DNA of 64,000 nucleotides from Myxococcales bacterium (GCA_016717005.1 JADJUF010000008.1:325501-389500); one strand, 5' to 3'. Shown: positions 35,216-46,662, counted from the first letter of the stretch. Numbers and translations: made by a program. Notes: a model not told the origin generated them from the letters alone.

Positions 35216-37080
35216 GCCAGAAGGCCCGCGTCGACGCCGAGGTCGGCCACGTCGAGGGCCGCGCCGCAGGCGCCCCACCGCGCCAGCTCGCCGGGCCCGG
35301 GCGCCAGCGCCAGGCGATCGGCGACCGCGTAGGCCACGGCGGCGCCGGGCTCGTCGACGATCGCCGGGTAGGCCGCCGGCGCGCGCGCGCCCATGGTCGC
35401 CGCCCACGCCGCGGTCGCGTCGCCGGTCGCGAGCGCCTGGCGCACCATCGCCGCCAGCCGCCGCCGGGTCCGCGCGCCGCGCCGTCGTCGCCACGCCGCC
35501 ACCGCGGCCCACGCCGGCGGCAGCCGCGGCTCGAGCGCGCGCACCGCCCACGCCGCCACCGCCTCGTCGACCGCGCGGCTCGGCGCCGCCGCCAGCCCCA
35601 GCGGCAGGCCGCGCATCGCGGTGGCGTAGAGACCGTGCCCCAGCTCGTGGGTCGCGACCGTCAGGCTCGCGAGATCGGTGACCCGCGGGAACAGGCAGGT
35701 CGCCCCGCCGGTCGCGACCACCGTGGCCGCCGCCGCCGCGTCGTCGCACACCACCAGCCCTCCGCCGTCGACGCCGACCAGCTGCGCCAGGTGATCGCGC
35801 ACGTCGGTCCAGGTCGGCAGCGGCGCGCCCGGCAGCGGCGGCGCCGCGCCATCGTCGTCGTCGTCGTCGTCGTCCGCGCCGCCGTCGATCGCGGCCAGCG
35901 GCGCGCCGTACAGCGTCGCGATCAGCGCGCCGACGTCGGCGAACCCGAGCCGCGCCGCGGCGCCGCCGAGGGCGCGCAGCCGGGCCGCGAGCCCCGCGAT
36001 CGTCCGCGGCCCGCGCGCGGCCGCCGCGACCTCGACATCGCTGGCCAGCCGCGCCGCGTGGTGCCAGCGCACCAGCGTGCGCGCCCGCGCCGCCCACGCG
36101 CGATCGTGGCGCGCGGCCAGCCGGGCCAGCGCCGGCGCCTGCGCCGCGGTCGGCCACGGCGGCGGACGCTCGCCCACCCGGAGCGCGGCGATCGTCGCGG
36201 CCGCGTGGGCGTCGAGCGGCGCGACCAGGCGCGCCTCGGCCGCCTCGATCGCCAGCTCGTCGTCGAAGGCGGTCATCCGCGCGGCGTCATCCGCGCGGCG
36301 GGCGCGCGCGGCCACGCCCAGGCGCTCGAGCTCGGCGATCACTTGCTTGAGATCGCTCCAGGTGTCGCGCTTGCGCGCCGGCTCGCGCAGCAGGTACGCC
36401 GGGTGGAACGTCGGCATCACGCGGATGCCCCGGTGCTCGTGGAAGCGCCCGCGCAGCGCGCTGATCGGCGCGTCGACGCCCAGCACCGCGTTGGCGGCCG
36501 GCCGGCCCAGCGTGACGATCACCCGCGGCCGCACCGCGCCGATCTGCGCGTCGAGGAACGGCCGGCACGCGCCGACCTCGTCGACCTCGGGGTCGCGATT
36601 GCCCGGCGGCCGACACTTGAGGACGTTGGCGATGTAGACGTCGCCGCGGCCCCACCCCATCGCCTCGATCATCTTGTCGAGGAGCTCGCCGGCGCGGCCG
36701 ACGAACGGCTCGCCCTGGCGATCCTCGTCGGCGCCGGGCGCCTCGCCGATGAACATGATCGGCGCCAGCGCCGGGCCGACGCCGAAGACGATCTTCTGGC
36801 GGGTGCCTGCGAGCTTGCAGCGCTGGCAGTCGCCGAGCTCGTCGCGGATCATCGGCAGGGTCCGCGCGGGCGCGGCCTCGTCGAGCTCGGCCACCGGCAG
36901 CTCGGTCGCCGGCGCCGCGGCGGCGTCGGCTGTGGGCACAGGTCGCGGCGACGGCCGGGCGCTGGTGGCGTAGGTGCCGCCGCGCTGGTGCCACGCCACG
37001 CGCGCGCGCAGGTCGCGGGTCAGCGCGGCCAGCTCGGCCGGCAGGTCGTCGGGCGCGCCCGGCTGGTTCGTGCTACCCAC
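35212..37080 (-). CDS. Uracil-DNA glycosylase (family 4-like) fused to an HELGH metallopeptidase
   Basis: One open frame of 622 residues. Residues about 70-260 are a family 4 uracil-DNA glycosylase: CQRC and, later, CRPPGNRDPEVDEVGACRPF supply four Cys for a 4Fe-4S cluster. GEAPGADEDRQGEPFVGRAG is motif A and HPAYLLREP the His motif. From residue 269 (internal ATG 36276) comes a 354-residue metallopeptidase-like half with VATHELGHGLYATAMRG and DEAVAAWAVRALE (HExxH plus downstream Glu). No stop separates them. A perfect 14-bp tandem duplication (36272-36299) marks the join. The chosen GTG start is only 9 bp from the divergent TlpA-like ATG. Confidence 0.75.
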   Translation of the reverse strand: MGSTNQPGAPDDLPAELAALTRDLRARVAWHQRGGTYATSARPSPRPVPTADAAAAPATELPVAELDEAAPARTLPMIRDELGDCQRCKLAGTRQKIVFGVGPALAPIMFIGEAPGADEDRQGEPFVGRAGELLDKMIEAMGWGRGDVYIANVLKCRPPGNRDPEVDEVGACRPFLDAQIGAVRPRVIVTLGRPAANAVLGVDAPISALRGRFHEHRGIRVMPTFHPAYLLREPARKRDTWSDLKQVIAELERLGVAARARRADDAARMTAFDDELAIEAAEARLVAPLDAHAAATIAALRVGERPPPWPTAAQAPALARLAARHDRAWAARARTLVRWHHAARLASDVEVAAAARGPRTIAGLAARLRALGGAAARLGFADVGALIATLYGAPLAAIDGGADDDDDDDDGAAPPLPGAPLPTWTDVRDHLAQLVGVDGGGLVVCDDAAAAATVVATGGATCLFPRVTDLASLTVATHELGHGLYATAMRGLPLGLAAAPSRAVDEAVAAWAVRALEPRLPPAWAAVAAWRRRRGARTRRRLAAMVRQALATGDATAAWAATMGARAPAAYPAIVDEPGAAVAYAVADRLALAPGPGELARWGACGAALDVADLGVDAGLLA

Positions 37081-37089
37081 CACCTGTCT

Positions 37090-37554
37090 ATGCCACGGAT
37101 CGCTCCTGCCCTGGTGGTCGCGCTCACCCTGGTCGCCGCGCTGGCGTCGTGCAAGCGCGGCGCGCCGGTCCCCGCCGGCGACGTGGCCGCGCGCCTGACC
37201 GTGCCCACCGCCGCCGGCACGCCGTTCGACCCCAGCACGCTGCGCGGCCAGCCGGCGCTGGTGGTGTTCTGGCGGCCCGGCTGCCCCCACTGCCTGGCCG
37301 AGCTGCCCGAGGCCGCCCGGGCCGCGCGCGAGCGCGGCGTCACCGCGGTCGCGGTCCAGGTCGCGGGCAAGCCCGAGGTCGGCCAGGAGGTCCTCGCCAA
37401 GATCGGGTGGACCGGCCCGGCCCTGGTCGACGACGGCCAGCTCCGCGCGGCCTGCAGATCAAGGCGGTGCCGTTCACGCTGGTGCTGCGCGCCGACGGCA
37501 CCGCGCGCTCGGCCTCGATCGGGCGCCAGAGCTACGACGCGCTGGTCGCCGCGC

Positions 37555-37562
<8 letters not shown>
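37090..37562 (+). CDS. TlpA-like thioredoxin-fold lipoprotein with frameshift
   Basis: The signal MPRIAPALVVALTLVAALASC gives a lipobox, and the mature part is a TlpA/ResA-type thioredoxin domain. LVVFWRPGCPHCLAELPEAA has the redox CPHC, and IKAVPFTLVLRADG holds the cis-Pro region. The two halves lie in different frames: reading is broken between 37452 and 37453, where one missing base would restore L-R-A-A-x-Q-I-K-A-V-P. Either a sequence error or a recent null allele is possible. The role would be periplasmic disulfide reduction, for example in cytochrome c maturation. The end overlaps coaBC by 8 bp. Confidence 0.75.
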
Positions 37563-38823
<1,261 letters not shown>

Positions 38824-38887
38824 GCGAGCTCCTGGCGGCGACCATAGCCCGAGGCCGCCCCCGCGCCGACCCGCGCGATCACCCCGG

Positions 38888-40180
38888 TCACAGCAGCGGC
38901 CCCAGCGCCTGGGCCAGGGCCCGGGTCTCGAGCAGGTTGTCCTCGATCGAGCAGTAGGTCCAGCCGCCGTAGCGCCCGACGCTGTAGACCCCGGCGGCCT
39001 CGAGCGTGCGCCGGGCCGTGGCGACCGCGGCGATCGAGCGCTGGGTGATGTGGGCGTAGGCCGGGGTCATCGTGACGGTGTGGCTGGCGACCAGCTGGTG
39101 ATCGGTGACGACGCCCTCGGCCCGCAGATCGTCGAGGACGCGCGCGCGCACCGCCAGCGGATCGACCGCGGCGCCGTCGTCGGGCAGCCCGACCTCGACG
39201 TACAGGCTCATCCGGTCGCCGCCCATGATGTTGTCGTACCAGCCGACCCGGTAGAACGACCGCGCCGGATCCGGGAAGTACATCCAGTGCACGCCGGCGG
39301 GGCCCTTGCGATCGAAGCCGAGGTTCCACACCAGCACGCGGTTGCCGGTGAACGTGCCGGGCTCGACCGGCAGCCCGCACAGCCCCAGCAGCGCCGGCAG
39401 CGGCGCCGACGACACCAGCCGGCCGTACTGCACCTCGCCGCGCGGGGTCGTGACCACGCGCCGCCGCAGATCGATCGCGGTCGCCGGGGTCGCCAGCGCC
39501 ACCGCGTCGGTCGGCAGATCGCGCAGGAGCGCGCGCACGTACTCCATCGCGCCCCGGGCCGGGTACGTGAACGTCGCGTTGTAGCTGGCGTTGTCGGCCG
39601 CGCGCATGTTGCGGACGATGTCGGCGACGTCGGCGTGGGGGAAGAACCGCCCCATCGCGTCGCGATCGAGCCGATCGAGGTCGGTCGCGTAGAGCTTGGT
39701 GTTGTACGGGATCAGGAACGCCTCGGCGATGCCGCGGCCGAACCGCCGGTACAGCATCTCCTTGAACGAGCCCGCGGTGGCGTCGACCACCGCCTCGTCC
39801 CGGAAGTACAGGTCGACCAGGCAGTCGATGAACCGCTCCTTCGGCAGCTGGTGGATGTTCTTCTGGAACGGGAAGTCGACGTCGACGCCGGCGACCCGGA
39901 TCGACGACAGCTTGGTCACCGTCCGGACCTCGCCGTCCATGCGCGCGCGCAGCCACGCCTCGACGTCGGCGTGCTTGAAGTGGAAGAAGTGGCCCGAGTA
40001 GTCCCAGACGAAGCCGTCCTCGACCACGGTCCGGCAGTAGCCGCCGGGCTCGTCAGCGGCCTCGAGCACGCGCACGCTCGGCGCCGGTCGCCCGCGCGCG
40101 GCCGCCTCGGCCCGGATCCAGTTGGCGAAGCCGAGGCCGGACATGCCGGCCCCGATCACCAGGTAGTCGACCTGCTCCAT
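38888..40180 (-). CDS. FAD-dependent oxidoreductase (UGM/protoporphyrinogen-oxidase-like)
   Basis: 430 residues from ATG 40180. The dinucleotide loop VIGAGMSGLGFA, the acidic strand-2 residue VLEAADEPGGYCRT and the terminal GRYGGWTYCSIEDNLL FAD motif define the amine-oxidase/UDP-galactopyranose-mutase superfamily. FVWDYSGHFFHFKH and FLIPYNTKLYAT are typical of the UGM-like subgroup seen in polysaccharide clusters. No sugar genes are adjacent, so the substrate is open. GATACT ends 8 nt before the ATG. About 260 bp upstream (40181-40437) contains no gene I can support. Confidence 0.8.
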   Translation of the reverse strand: MEQVDYLVIGAGMSGLGFANWIRAEAAARGRPAPSVRVLEAADEPGGYCRTVVEDGFVWDYSGHFFHFKHADVEAWLRARMDGEVRTVTKLSSIRVAGVDVDFPFQKNIHQLPKERFIDCLVDLYFRDEAVVDATAGSFKEMLYRRFGRGIAEAFLIPYNTKLYATDLDRLDRDAMGRFFPHADVADIVRNMRAADNASYNATFTYPARGAMEYVRALLRDLPTDAVALATPATAIDLRRRVVTTPRGEVQYGRLVSSAPLPALLGLCGLPVEPGTFTGNRVLVWNLGFDRKGPAGVHWMYFPDPARSFYRVGWYDNIMGGDRMSLYVEVGLPDDGAAVDPLAVRARVLDDLRAEGVVTDHQLVASHTVTMTPAYAHITQRSIAAVATARRTLEAAGVYSVGRYGGWTYCSIEDNLLETRALAQALGPLL

Positions 40181-40188
40181 CGCGCCGC

Positions 40189-40194
40189 AGTATC
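40189..40194 (-). promoter_or_regulatory. -10-like GATACT, 8 nt before ATG 40180
   Basis: Minus-strand GATACT at the leaderless spacing before the FAD oxidoreductase. It decides against the longer frame beginning further upstream. Confidence 0.5.
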
Positions 40195-40437
40195 GCCGCG
40201 GCCCCACCCGGGGGCCAGTATCGCGACTTCCCGTCGGTTGGCGCGCGGCGCCGGGTCGTGCCGCCCCGACGACCTCGCGGCGGTCGCCTCGACCACCGGC
40301 GTCCATCCGCTCGCCCAGCGCGTTCACCCAGGCGCCGAAGCCGTCGCCCCGCTGCCTGAGCCCACAGACGATCACCCCCCGTCGCGGCGCGCCCCGCCGC
40401 CTGCGCCGACCGCGGCCGCGCGCCCCGATGCGGCCCG

Positions 40438-43400
40438 TCAGGGCGCGTTGGCCGCGCCCGGGGTCGGGTTGGCGGTGTTGCCCCAGTCGACCGCGGCGTT
40501 GTCGGTGTCGACGCCGTTGGGCAGGCGGGCCATCGCGCCGGCGCCCGGGTCGGCGGCCGTGGTCAGGGTCATCTCGACCAGGTTGACCGAGCCGTAGCCG
40601 GTCAGCGTCACGGTCACCGGGCCCTCATAGGCGAGCTTGTCGACCACCGTCATCGTGGCGGTGTTGACCAGCACGATGCCGTCGCCGGGCGGCGCGACCG
40701 CGGTGCCACCGTTCTGGATCGCGTCGGTGGCTGGCCACTGATCGTTGCCGGCGCCGACCGGCGGCGTGAACTTGGTGCCGCCGCCGGTGACCGCGGCCGC
40801 GCCGATGAGCAGGTAGCCGCCGGGGGCCAGCGTACCGGCCGGGGCCAGCGCCAGGGTCCGGTACGGGGCCGGGGTGCCGTTGCCGTTGACGAAGATCAGC
40901 CCGTAGTCGGCCAGGTTCACCGTGGACGTGCCGGCGTTGTAGAGCTCGACGTACTCGGTGGAGTCGGGGTTGACGGTCTGGTCGTAGTCGACCTCGTTGA
41001 TCACCAGCCCGCCGGTCGCGGCCACGACCGAGACCATCGACGTCAGCGTGGTCGCGCCCAGCGTGGCGCTGACGGTGACCGTGGCGTCGGCGGCCGGGGC
41101 GGTGAACGCGAACGTCGCGGTCTGCTGGTTGGCGAGCACCGTCACGGTGGCCGGGACCGCGCCGGCGGTGGTCGCGAGCGTGACGACCGTGCCGCCGGTC
41201 GGCGCCGGGACGTCCAGCCCGACCGTGAACGTGACCATCCCGCTCGGCGCGACGAGCGCGGTCGGCGGGGTCAGCGAGGCGAGCACCCGGACGTCGGCGT
41301 CGGTGAGCGCGCGGACGGTCGCGGTCAGCGATACGCCCGGCATCACCGTCAGCGACGCCGTCAGGGTCGCGGTGCCGGCCGCGGTCGAGGTGACCGGCAC
41401 GGTGAAGGAGGTCGCCCCCATCGGCACGGTCACCGCGTCGCCGGGCACGCGGGCGGCGGCGTTGTTGGACGAGGTGATCGTCACGCCGGTCGCGGCCGGC
41501 GCCGGCTGGTTGAGCGTGACCGTCAGCATGGTCGGGAAGGTCGGCACGCTGGTGCCGCCGACCGCGACGAAGCTCTGGGCCGGCCCGAACGCCGAGAGGT
41601 CGAGCACCGCCGGGCCCAGGTCCGCGGCCGAGCGGATCTCGATCTTCGAGGCCATGTTGCGGAACGCCAGCACGCCGGTGACCGAGCCGTACTGGAGGCC
41701 CACGGTCGGCGGCGGCGTGACCGCGAACAGGAAGTCGTCGACGACGACCGAGCCGCCCGCGGCGGCCATGACCGTGAACTCGCCGAAGGCCGCGTCGACC
41801 GCGGTCACGGTGACCACCGCGCCGATCCGGACGATCACGCTCTCGAGCGTGGCCGCGCGCGGGCCCCCGGTCGCGATCTCGGCCGCGGTCACGTCGATCG
41901 GCGTCGGGGCGGCCTCGACGGTCGAGGTCGCGGTCACGGCCAGGACCATGTCGAGCTCGAGCTGGCCGCTGAACAGCGCGACCCGCCCGTCGACGTCGAC
42001 CCGGTTGCCGACGTTGACCATCGCCAGGAACGGCGAGCCGGCCGCGGTGAACACGAACAGGCCCGAGTGATCGGGGCCGAGGTAGCCGGCGTCGCCCTCC
42101 TTGACCTGGACGAAGAAGCCGTTCGAGCCCTTGCCGGTGACCAGCGCGCCGACGATGCGCGCGGTGGTGCCGATCGGCGTGGTGCCGTCCTTGATGTCGT
42201 AGATCGTGGTCGGCACCGTCACGGCCGGACAGACCGAGTCGGGGTTGGCGACGGCCGGGCAGAAGTCGCAGGCGTCGCCCTTGCTGTCGCCGTCGCCGTC
42301 GGTCTGGTCGTCGCTGAGGAACGGGCACACGTCGGTGGCGTTGGTGGTGCCGTCGCCGTCGAGGTCGGTGCCGACCGGGGTCGGGTCGCACGCGTCGCCG
42401 ACGCCGTCGGCGTCGACGTCGGCCTGGGCGCCGTGATCCATCGGCCGGATCGGGTTGAACACCCGCGGGCAGTTATCGCTGCCGTCGACCACGCCGTCGC
42501 CGTCCTGATCACCGGCGACGACGCCGTCGTACTCGCCGGCGCGGGTCGGCAGGCAGGTCGGCTCGTCGGCCGGCGGCGCGCAGATGATGGCGGGGTACGC
42601 CAGCGGGACCCGGGGCGCCAGCACGGCGTAGGTCTGGTTGAACTCGCGCTGCGCGCACACCCGCCGGGCCTTGGTGCAGACGGTCAGGGTCTCGCAGCCG
42701 GCGTCGAGCGCCGCGACCACGTCGTCCTCGCCGTAGAGCACGTCGCCGTCGCGGCCCACCAGCGCCACGTCGGCGTCGCCGCCGGCGATGATCGCCCGGT
42801 AGGTCTCGCCGGGGTCGGCGTGGAACACCGCGAGGTCGGCCAGCTTGCCGACCTCGAGGGAGCCGATCAGGTCGTCGGCGCGGCTGGCGATCGCGCCGTT
42901 GATGGTCGCCATCCGCCACATGTCCTCGTCGGTGAACGCGCCGTCGAGGTAGGTGCTGTTGAACTCGTCGACGCAGGCCAGCTCGCGCAGCTGGGTGGCC
43001 GAGCCGGTGTAGGTCCAGTCGGTGCCGACCGCGACCGTGCCGCCGAGCCGGGCCAGGACCTGGGCCTGGGAGGTGTTGCCGAACAGCGAGATGTTCGACC
43101 GCGGCGACCACAGGAGCGCGCTGCGATCGCGCGCCATGTCGTAGTAGTCGGCGGCGTTGGCGGCGACGACGTGGACGTGGGCGGTGTTCTTCTCGACGAA
43201 GTCGCGCCCGCCGCCGAAGCTCGTGCGCTGGCACTGGAACTCGGCGCGGCTGCGGTCGTCGATGCCCTCGGAGGTGTGGGACACCAGCGCGTGCTGGGCG
43301 CTCACCTCGATCTCGGTCGACTGGTAGTTCCAGCCGCAGCTGGCGGGGATCGCGTGGGCGTTGGCCCCGGAGCTGTCGCCGAGCATGAACACCTCGTAGT

Positions 43401-44110
43401 TGAGCGGCGAGAACCCGAGCGCGAACTCGGGCGCGGCCACGTCGTCGAGGTTGCGGGCCATGCCGTCGGCGTGGCCGGAGCCGACGATCGACGTCGTCCC
43501 GGAGAAGACCTGGCGCAGCTCATTCCAGCGGACGCCGTCGGTGTTCGAGGCGGTGTTGCCGTACTGGTTGGGCGGGGTCGGCCAGGCGTCACGCCACTCG
43601 TTGCGGTGCCCGTAGCGCCGGGGATCGTGCGCCACCGTCGACGCCAGCGGCGCCCGGTTGTCGTAGGTGATGTGATCGTGGGCGTTGACCAGGCCGGGCG
43701 AGATCGCCGCGCCCTTGCAGGTGATGACCGTGGCGGTCGCGAACCCGGGCGCGGTCGCCGGGTCGCAGCCGACGTAGGTGATCAGGTTGCCGTCGTAGAC
43801 CACCGCGCCGTCGAGGTAGGTCGTGCCGAGCCCGAGGACGTTGCCCCGCACGACCACCGCGGTGCCGGCGCCGTCGACGACGTCGCAGTCGCCCTCGGTC
43901 GGCGCCGCCAGCGGCGTCGGGCACTGGACGGTCGAGCTCTGCATGCCGTCGGGCATCGCGTCGGTCATGGCGTCGCCGCCGTCGACCCCGGCGTCCGCGA
44001 CCGGGGCGTCGGGTGACGTCGAGCCCCCGTCGTCGCCACAGGCGACCAAGGCGATGAGGGTCGTGACCGCGAGCAGGAATGACAGGAATGAATCCGAATC
44101 GACGGCGCAT
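40438..44110 (-). CDS. Giant multidomain amidohydrolase lipoprotein
   Basis: About 1,220 residues. An amidohydrolase domain has ISPGLVNAHDHITY (metal His pair), FVEKNTAHVHVVA, VGTDWTYTG (Asp) and GSLEVGKLADLAVF. Thrombospondin-type-3-like Ca-binding repeats follow (DQDGDGVVDGSDNCP, DLDGDGTTNATDVCP), then beta-sandwich/Big-like domains and a C-terminal lamin-tail domain (INEVDYDQ...EYVELYNAG). The signal LLAVTTLIALVAC is in frame, but its only nearby ATG (44110, MRRRFGFIPVI) is one frame off, at the duplicated TCATTCCTG. A frameshift or a rare start is therefore likely; the in-frame TTG 44049 would delete the signal. Confidence 0.75.
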
Positions 44111-44186
44111 TTGGCGCGGACACTACACCCCGGCGGTGACGACGGGGTGTACCAAGATCACACGTTCGGGTGACGTCTGGGCGGCG

Positions 44187-44870
44187 TCAGCGCAACAGCC
44201 GCGGCCCGCCCTCCAGGGGCGCGGCGGCGACCTCGACCGGGGCGGCGCTGGCGGCCGGCTCGAGCCGGGGCTGGGACACCGAGGCCGGGGTGGGTGCCGG
44301 CGGCGGCGCCGGCACGACCCGGGCGGCCGGCGGCGGGGCCGCGGGCGCGTCGAGCCGCGACAGCTCCAGGCTGACCCGGTCGTCGGCGCGGCCGCGGATC
44401 ACCGCCCGGGCCAGCCAGCCGATCCCGAGCCCGACGGTCAGCGCCAGCGCGCCGCGGCTGCCGAGCCACCACATCGTCGTGAGCCACAGGCTCGGCGCCC
44501 CGGCCAGCGCCAGCGTGCCGGCGGCCCGGCCCTCGCTCATCGGGATCTGGCTGCCGGCGCGGTAGCGCCGCCGGCTCCACGCGAACCCGACCAGGCCCAG
44601 CGCCCACAGCGGCGCGGTCACGACCAGCAGCGCCAGCTCGGCGGTGCGCCCGGCGCCGGTCGTGCGCGGGTGCGGCAGCAGGTACGAGGACACGGTCCGG
44701 CGCTCGGGCGGGCCGTGGTGGCCGTGCATGACCAGGAGCGCCCGGGCCTCGTCGCGCGACAGCCCGCCCAGGCCCGGCGGCGGCGCCTCGACCCGGTGGC
44801 CGCAGTGCGGGCACACCGGCGTGGCCTCGCTCATCTTGCCCGCGCACGCCGGGCACGCCCGCGCGGTCAC
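44187..44870 (-). CDS. Zinc-ribbon membrane protein
   Basis: 227 residues from GTG 44870, which overlaps the stop of the gene before it (GTGA). The N-terminus ACPACAGK...PVCPHCGHRVE is a CxxC-x10-CxxC zinc ribbon. Next come a helical block and three to four hydrophobic segments (AELALLVVTAPLWALGLVGF, GTLALAGAPSLWLTTMWWLG, ALALTVGLGIGWLARAVI), then a Pro/Ala-rich tail. The ribbon probably faces the cytoplasm. Function is unknown; it should work with the coupled upstream gene. Confidence 0.65.
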   Translation of the reverse strand: MTARACPACAGKMSEATPVCPHCGHRVEAPPPGLGGLSRDEARALLVMHGHHGPPERRTVSSYLLPHPRTTGAGRTAELALLVVTAPLWALGLVGFAWSRRRYRAGSQIPMSEGRAAGTLALAGAPSLWLTTMWWLGSRGALALTVGLGIGWLARAVIRGRADDRVSLELSRLDAPAAPPPAARVVPAPPPAPTPASVSQPRLEPAASAAPVEVAAAPLEGGPRLLR

Positions 44871-46558
44871 CGCGGCCCCAGCTCCCGCAGCTCGCGGGTG
44901 AGGATCCGGCGCGCGATCGCCAGCGCGCAGCCGTAGGTCGACTCCATGCCGAAGAACGACATGCTCTTCGACAGCAGGCTCTGCCGGCGCGAGTACGGCG
45001 TGTCCGACGCGTAGTGGATGAGCCCGAGCTCGCCGTTGACCAGATCGGTCAGGTTGACGATCTCGCCCTTGGGGTGGCGCTGGGGCGCGGCGGTCTCGTA
45101 GATCGCCGACAGGTACGGGCCGGCCTCCATCTCCATGACCGTGTAGCCCTCGCGGTAGAACACGTCCATGTAGCTGCGGTTCTGCAGGAACGCCGAGCGC
45201 ACCGTCAGCGCCTTCTGGTTGTCGAGGACGGTGCCGTGGCGCATGTACGGCTGCACGTCGGCGGCGGTGATCGCGTTGCGCGTCAGGTAGGTGTTGCCCG
45301 AGTGCTCGTCGTGGACGACCTTCGAGATCATCACGTCGCCGACGCGGCCGTTGAGGGTCGCGGCCTTGCCCATGATGTAGACGCCGCGCACCTCGCTGGT
45401 GCCCTCGGCCATCGCCGCGAGGTGGTGGTAGGCGGCCATGCCCAGCGGGTAGTCGATGTTGACGATCAGCGCGTCGGACGTGGCCAGGCGCTCGAGGCCG
45501 GGCACGTGCGCGCGCGGATCCATGTCGGCCGGGCGCAGCCGCGCCAGCTCGATCACCTGGGCGGTGACGTCGATGCGCGCCGGGCTCGGGATCGTGTGGA
45601 TGCCGCACGCGGCGTCGTGGGCCTGGACCGCGGCGAGCCGGGCGGCGCCGCGGGCGGGGTCGCGCAGGAACGCGCGCAGCAGGTAGTACAGCAGGTTGGC
45701 GCGGGCGCCCTCGTCGGCGCCGCCGAGCGTCGCGTCGAGGATGCTCGCCAGACCCTCGGGGTCCTCGGCCCGGGTGAACGCCGCCAGCTCCTCGGTGTGC
45801 GCGAACGCGTAGCCGCCGAGCAGGTTCGCGAGCGAGTGGCTGTTGGACGACACGAAGTAGACCGGCCGCTGGGTGACCATCGGGCGCGCGCGCTCGATCG
45901 CCCGCCACCAGTGCGCGGCCGAGCGCTGGTACTCGCGGAACGAGCCGTCGAGCAGGCGCAAGGTCAGGTCGAGGGGCCGCGCGGCGATCGTGGCCAGGCG
46001 CGCGTCCGCGTCGCGGCCCAGGCCGGCCCGCAGCGTGCGCACGTCGTCGGCGGTGACGCCCAGGACCGCCGCCAGGGCGGGATCGCCCAGGGCCGCCGCG
46101 CCGGCGCCGGCGATCGCCAGGCGGCCGTGCAGCTTGTTCCACTCGATCTGGTAGGCGGTGACGATCGGCACCAGGTCGTCGATGTCCGAGGCCGAGGCCA
46201 CGAACACCGCGAGCGTGCCCGCGCCGTCGTAGCGCAGCGGCCGACGGCGCCCGCGGGTGCCGACGGTCTGCCAGGTGGCGACCGGCAGGCCTGCCCGCGT
46301 GAACTGCTCGAGGCTCTGGCCCAGCACCAGCCGCTCGACGTCGGGCATGCAGTCCGGCAGGCGCGCGGCGCTGTACGCGAAGGCGGCCGCGTCGGGCTCG
46401 GGCGCCAGGGCGCCGGCGTGCAGGCTCGAGCTCGAGTACAGGTGGGCCTCCTCGAAGGCGCGGACCCGCACGTCGCCGCTCGACCGGAGCAGGCTGTAGT
46501 ACGTGCGGATATAGAGGTCGATCTCGTTCGACGTGGTCCGGGGCGGCTGACGATCCAC
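44867..46558 (-). CDS. Unknown conserved-looking protein with nucleoside-phosphorylase-like C-terminus
   Basis: 563 residues from GTG 46558, chosen because TATACC ends 6 nt upstream. The N-terminal 300 residues are helical (YYSLLRSSGDVRVRAFEEAH, LPVATWQTVGTRGRRRPLRY). The C-terminal third has GVYIMGKAATLNGRVGDVMI, VVHDEHSGNTYLT and YTVMEMEAGPYLSAIYE. The last recalls the V-x-M-E-x-A substrate helix of purine nucleoside phosphorylases and the GDV turn. I infer a phosphorylase-like fold with low certainty. It is coupled to the zinc-ribbon membrane gene. Confidence 0.55.
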   Translation of the reverse strand: MDRQPPRTTSNEIDLYIRTYYSLLRSSGDVRVRAFEEAHLYSSSSLHAGALAPEPDAAAFAYSAARLPDCMPDVERLVLGQSLEQFTRAGLPVATWQTVGTRGRRRPLRYDGAGTLAVFVASASDIDDLVPIVTAYQIEWNKLHGRLAIAGAGAAALGDPALAAVLGVTADDVRTLRAGLGRDADARLATIAARPLDLTLRLLDGSFREYQRSAAHWWRAIERARPMVTQRPVYFVSSNSHSLANLLGGYAFAHTEELAAFTRAEDPEGLASILDATLGGADEGARANLLYYLLRAFLRDPARGAARLAAVQAHDAACGIHTIPSPARIDVTAQVIELARLRPADMDPRAHVPGLERLATSDALIVNIDYPLGMAAYHHLAAMAEGTSEVRGVYIMGKAATLNGRVGDVMISKVVHDEHSGNTYLTRNAITAADVQPYMRHGTVLDNQKALTVRSAFLQNRSYMDVFYREGYTVMEMEAGPYLSAIYETAAPQRHPKGEIVNLTDLVNGELGLIHYASDTPYSRRQSLLSKSMSFFGMESTYGCALAIARRILTRELRELGPR

Positions 46559-46564
46559 GCCCGA

Positions 46565-46570
46565 GGTATA
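46565..46570 (-). promoter_or_regulatory. -10 box TATACC, 6 nt before GTG 46558
   Basis: Minus-strand TATACC six bases ahead of the GTG. This is the same arrangement as TATACT before GTG 32125. Confidence 0.5.
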
Positions 46571-46662
46571 TCGCGGGACCCCTCCGGTGGCCTTTTGTTC
46601 AGACGCGATCGGTGCTATCCCCTGCCCCGCTCGCCGCCGAGGTGGGCACAACGAGGCCACGC

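Noticed and set aside
37452..37453. Programmed ribosomal frameshift in the TlpA-like gene
   Set aside because: No slippery heptamer, pseudoknot-like sequence or internal Shine-Dalgarno is evident; a one-base loss is simpler.
40181..40437. Extension of the FAD oxidoreductase or a separate gene upstream
   Set aside because: The extra residues are unrelated to the family, and a -10 box with proper spacing precedes ATG 40180. No other coding signal was seen.
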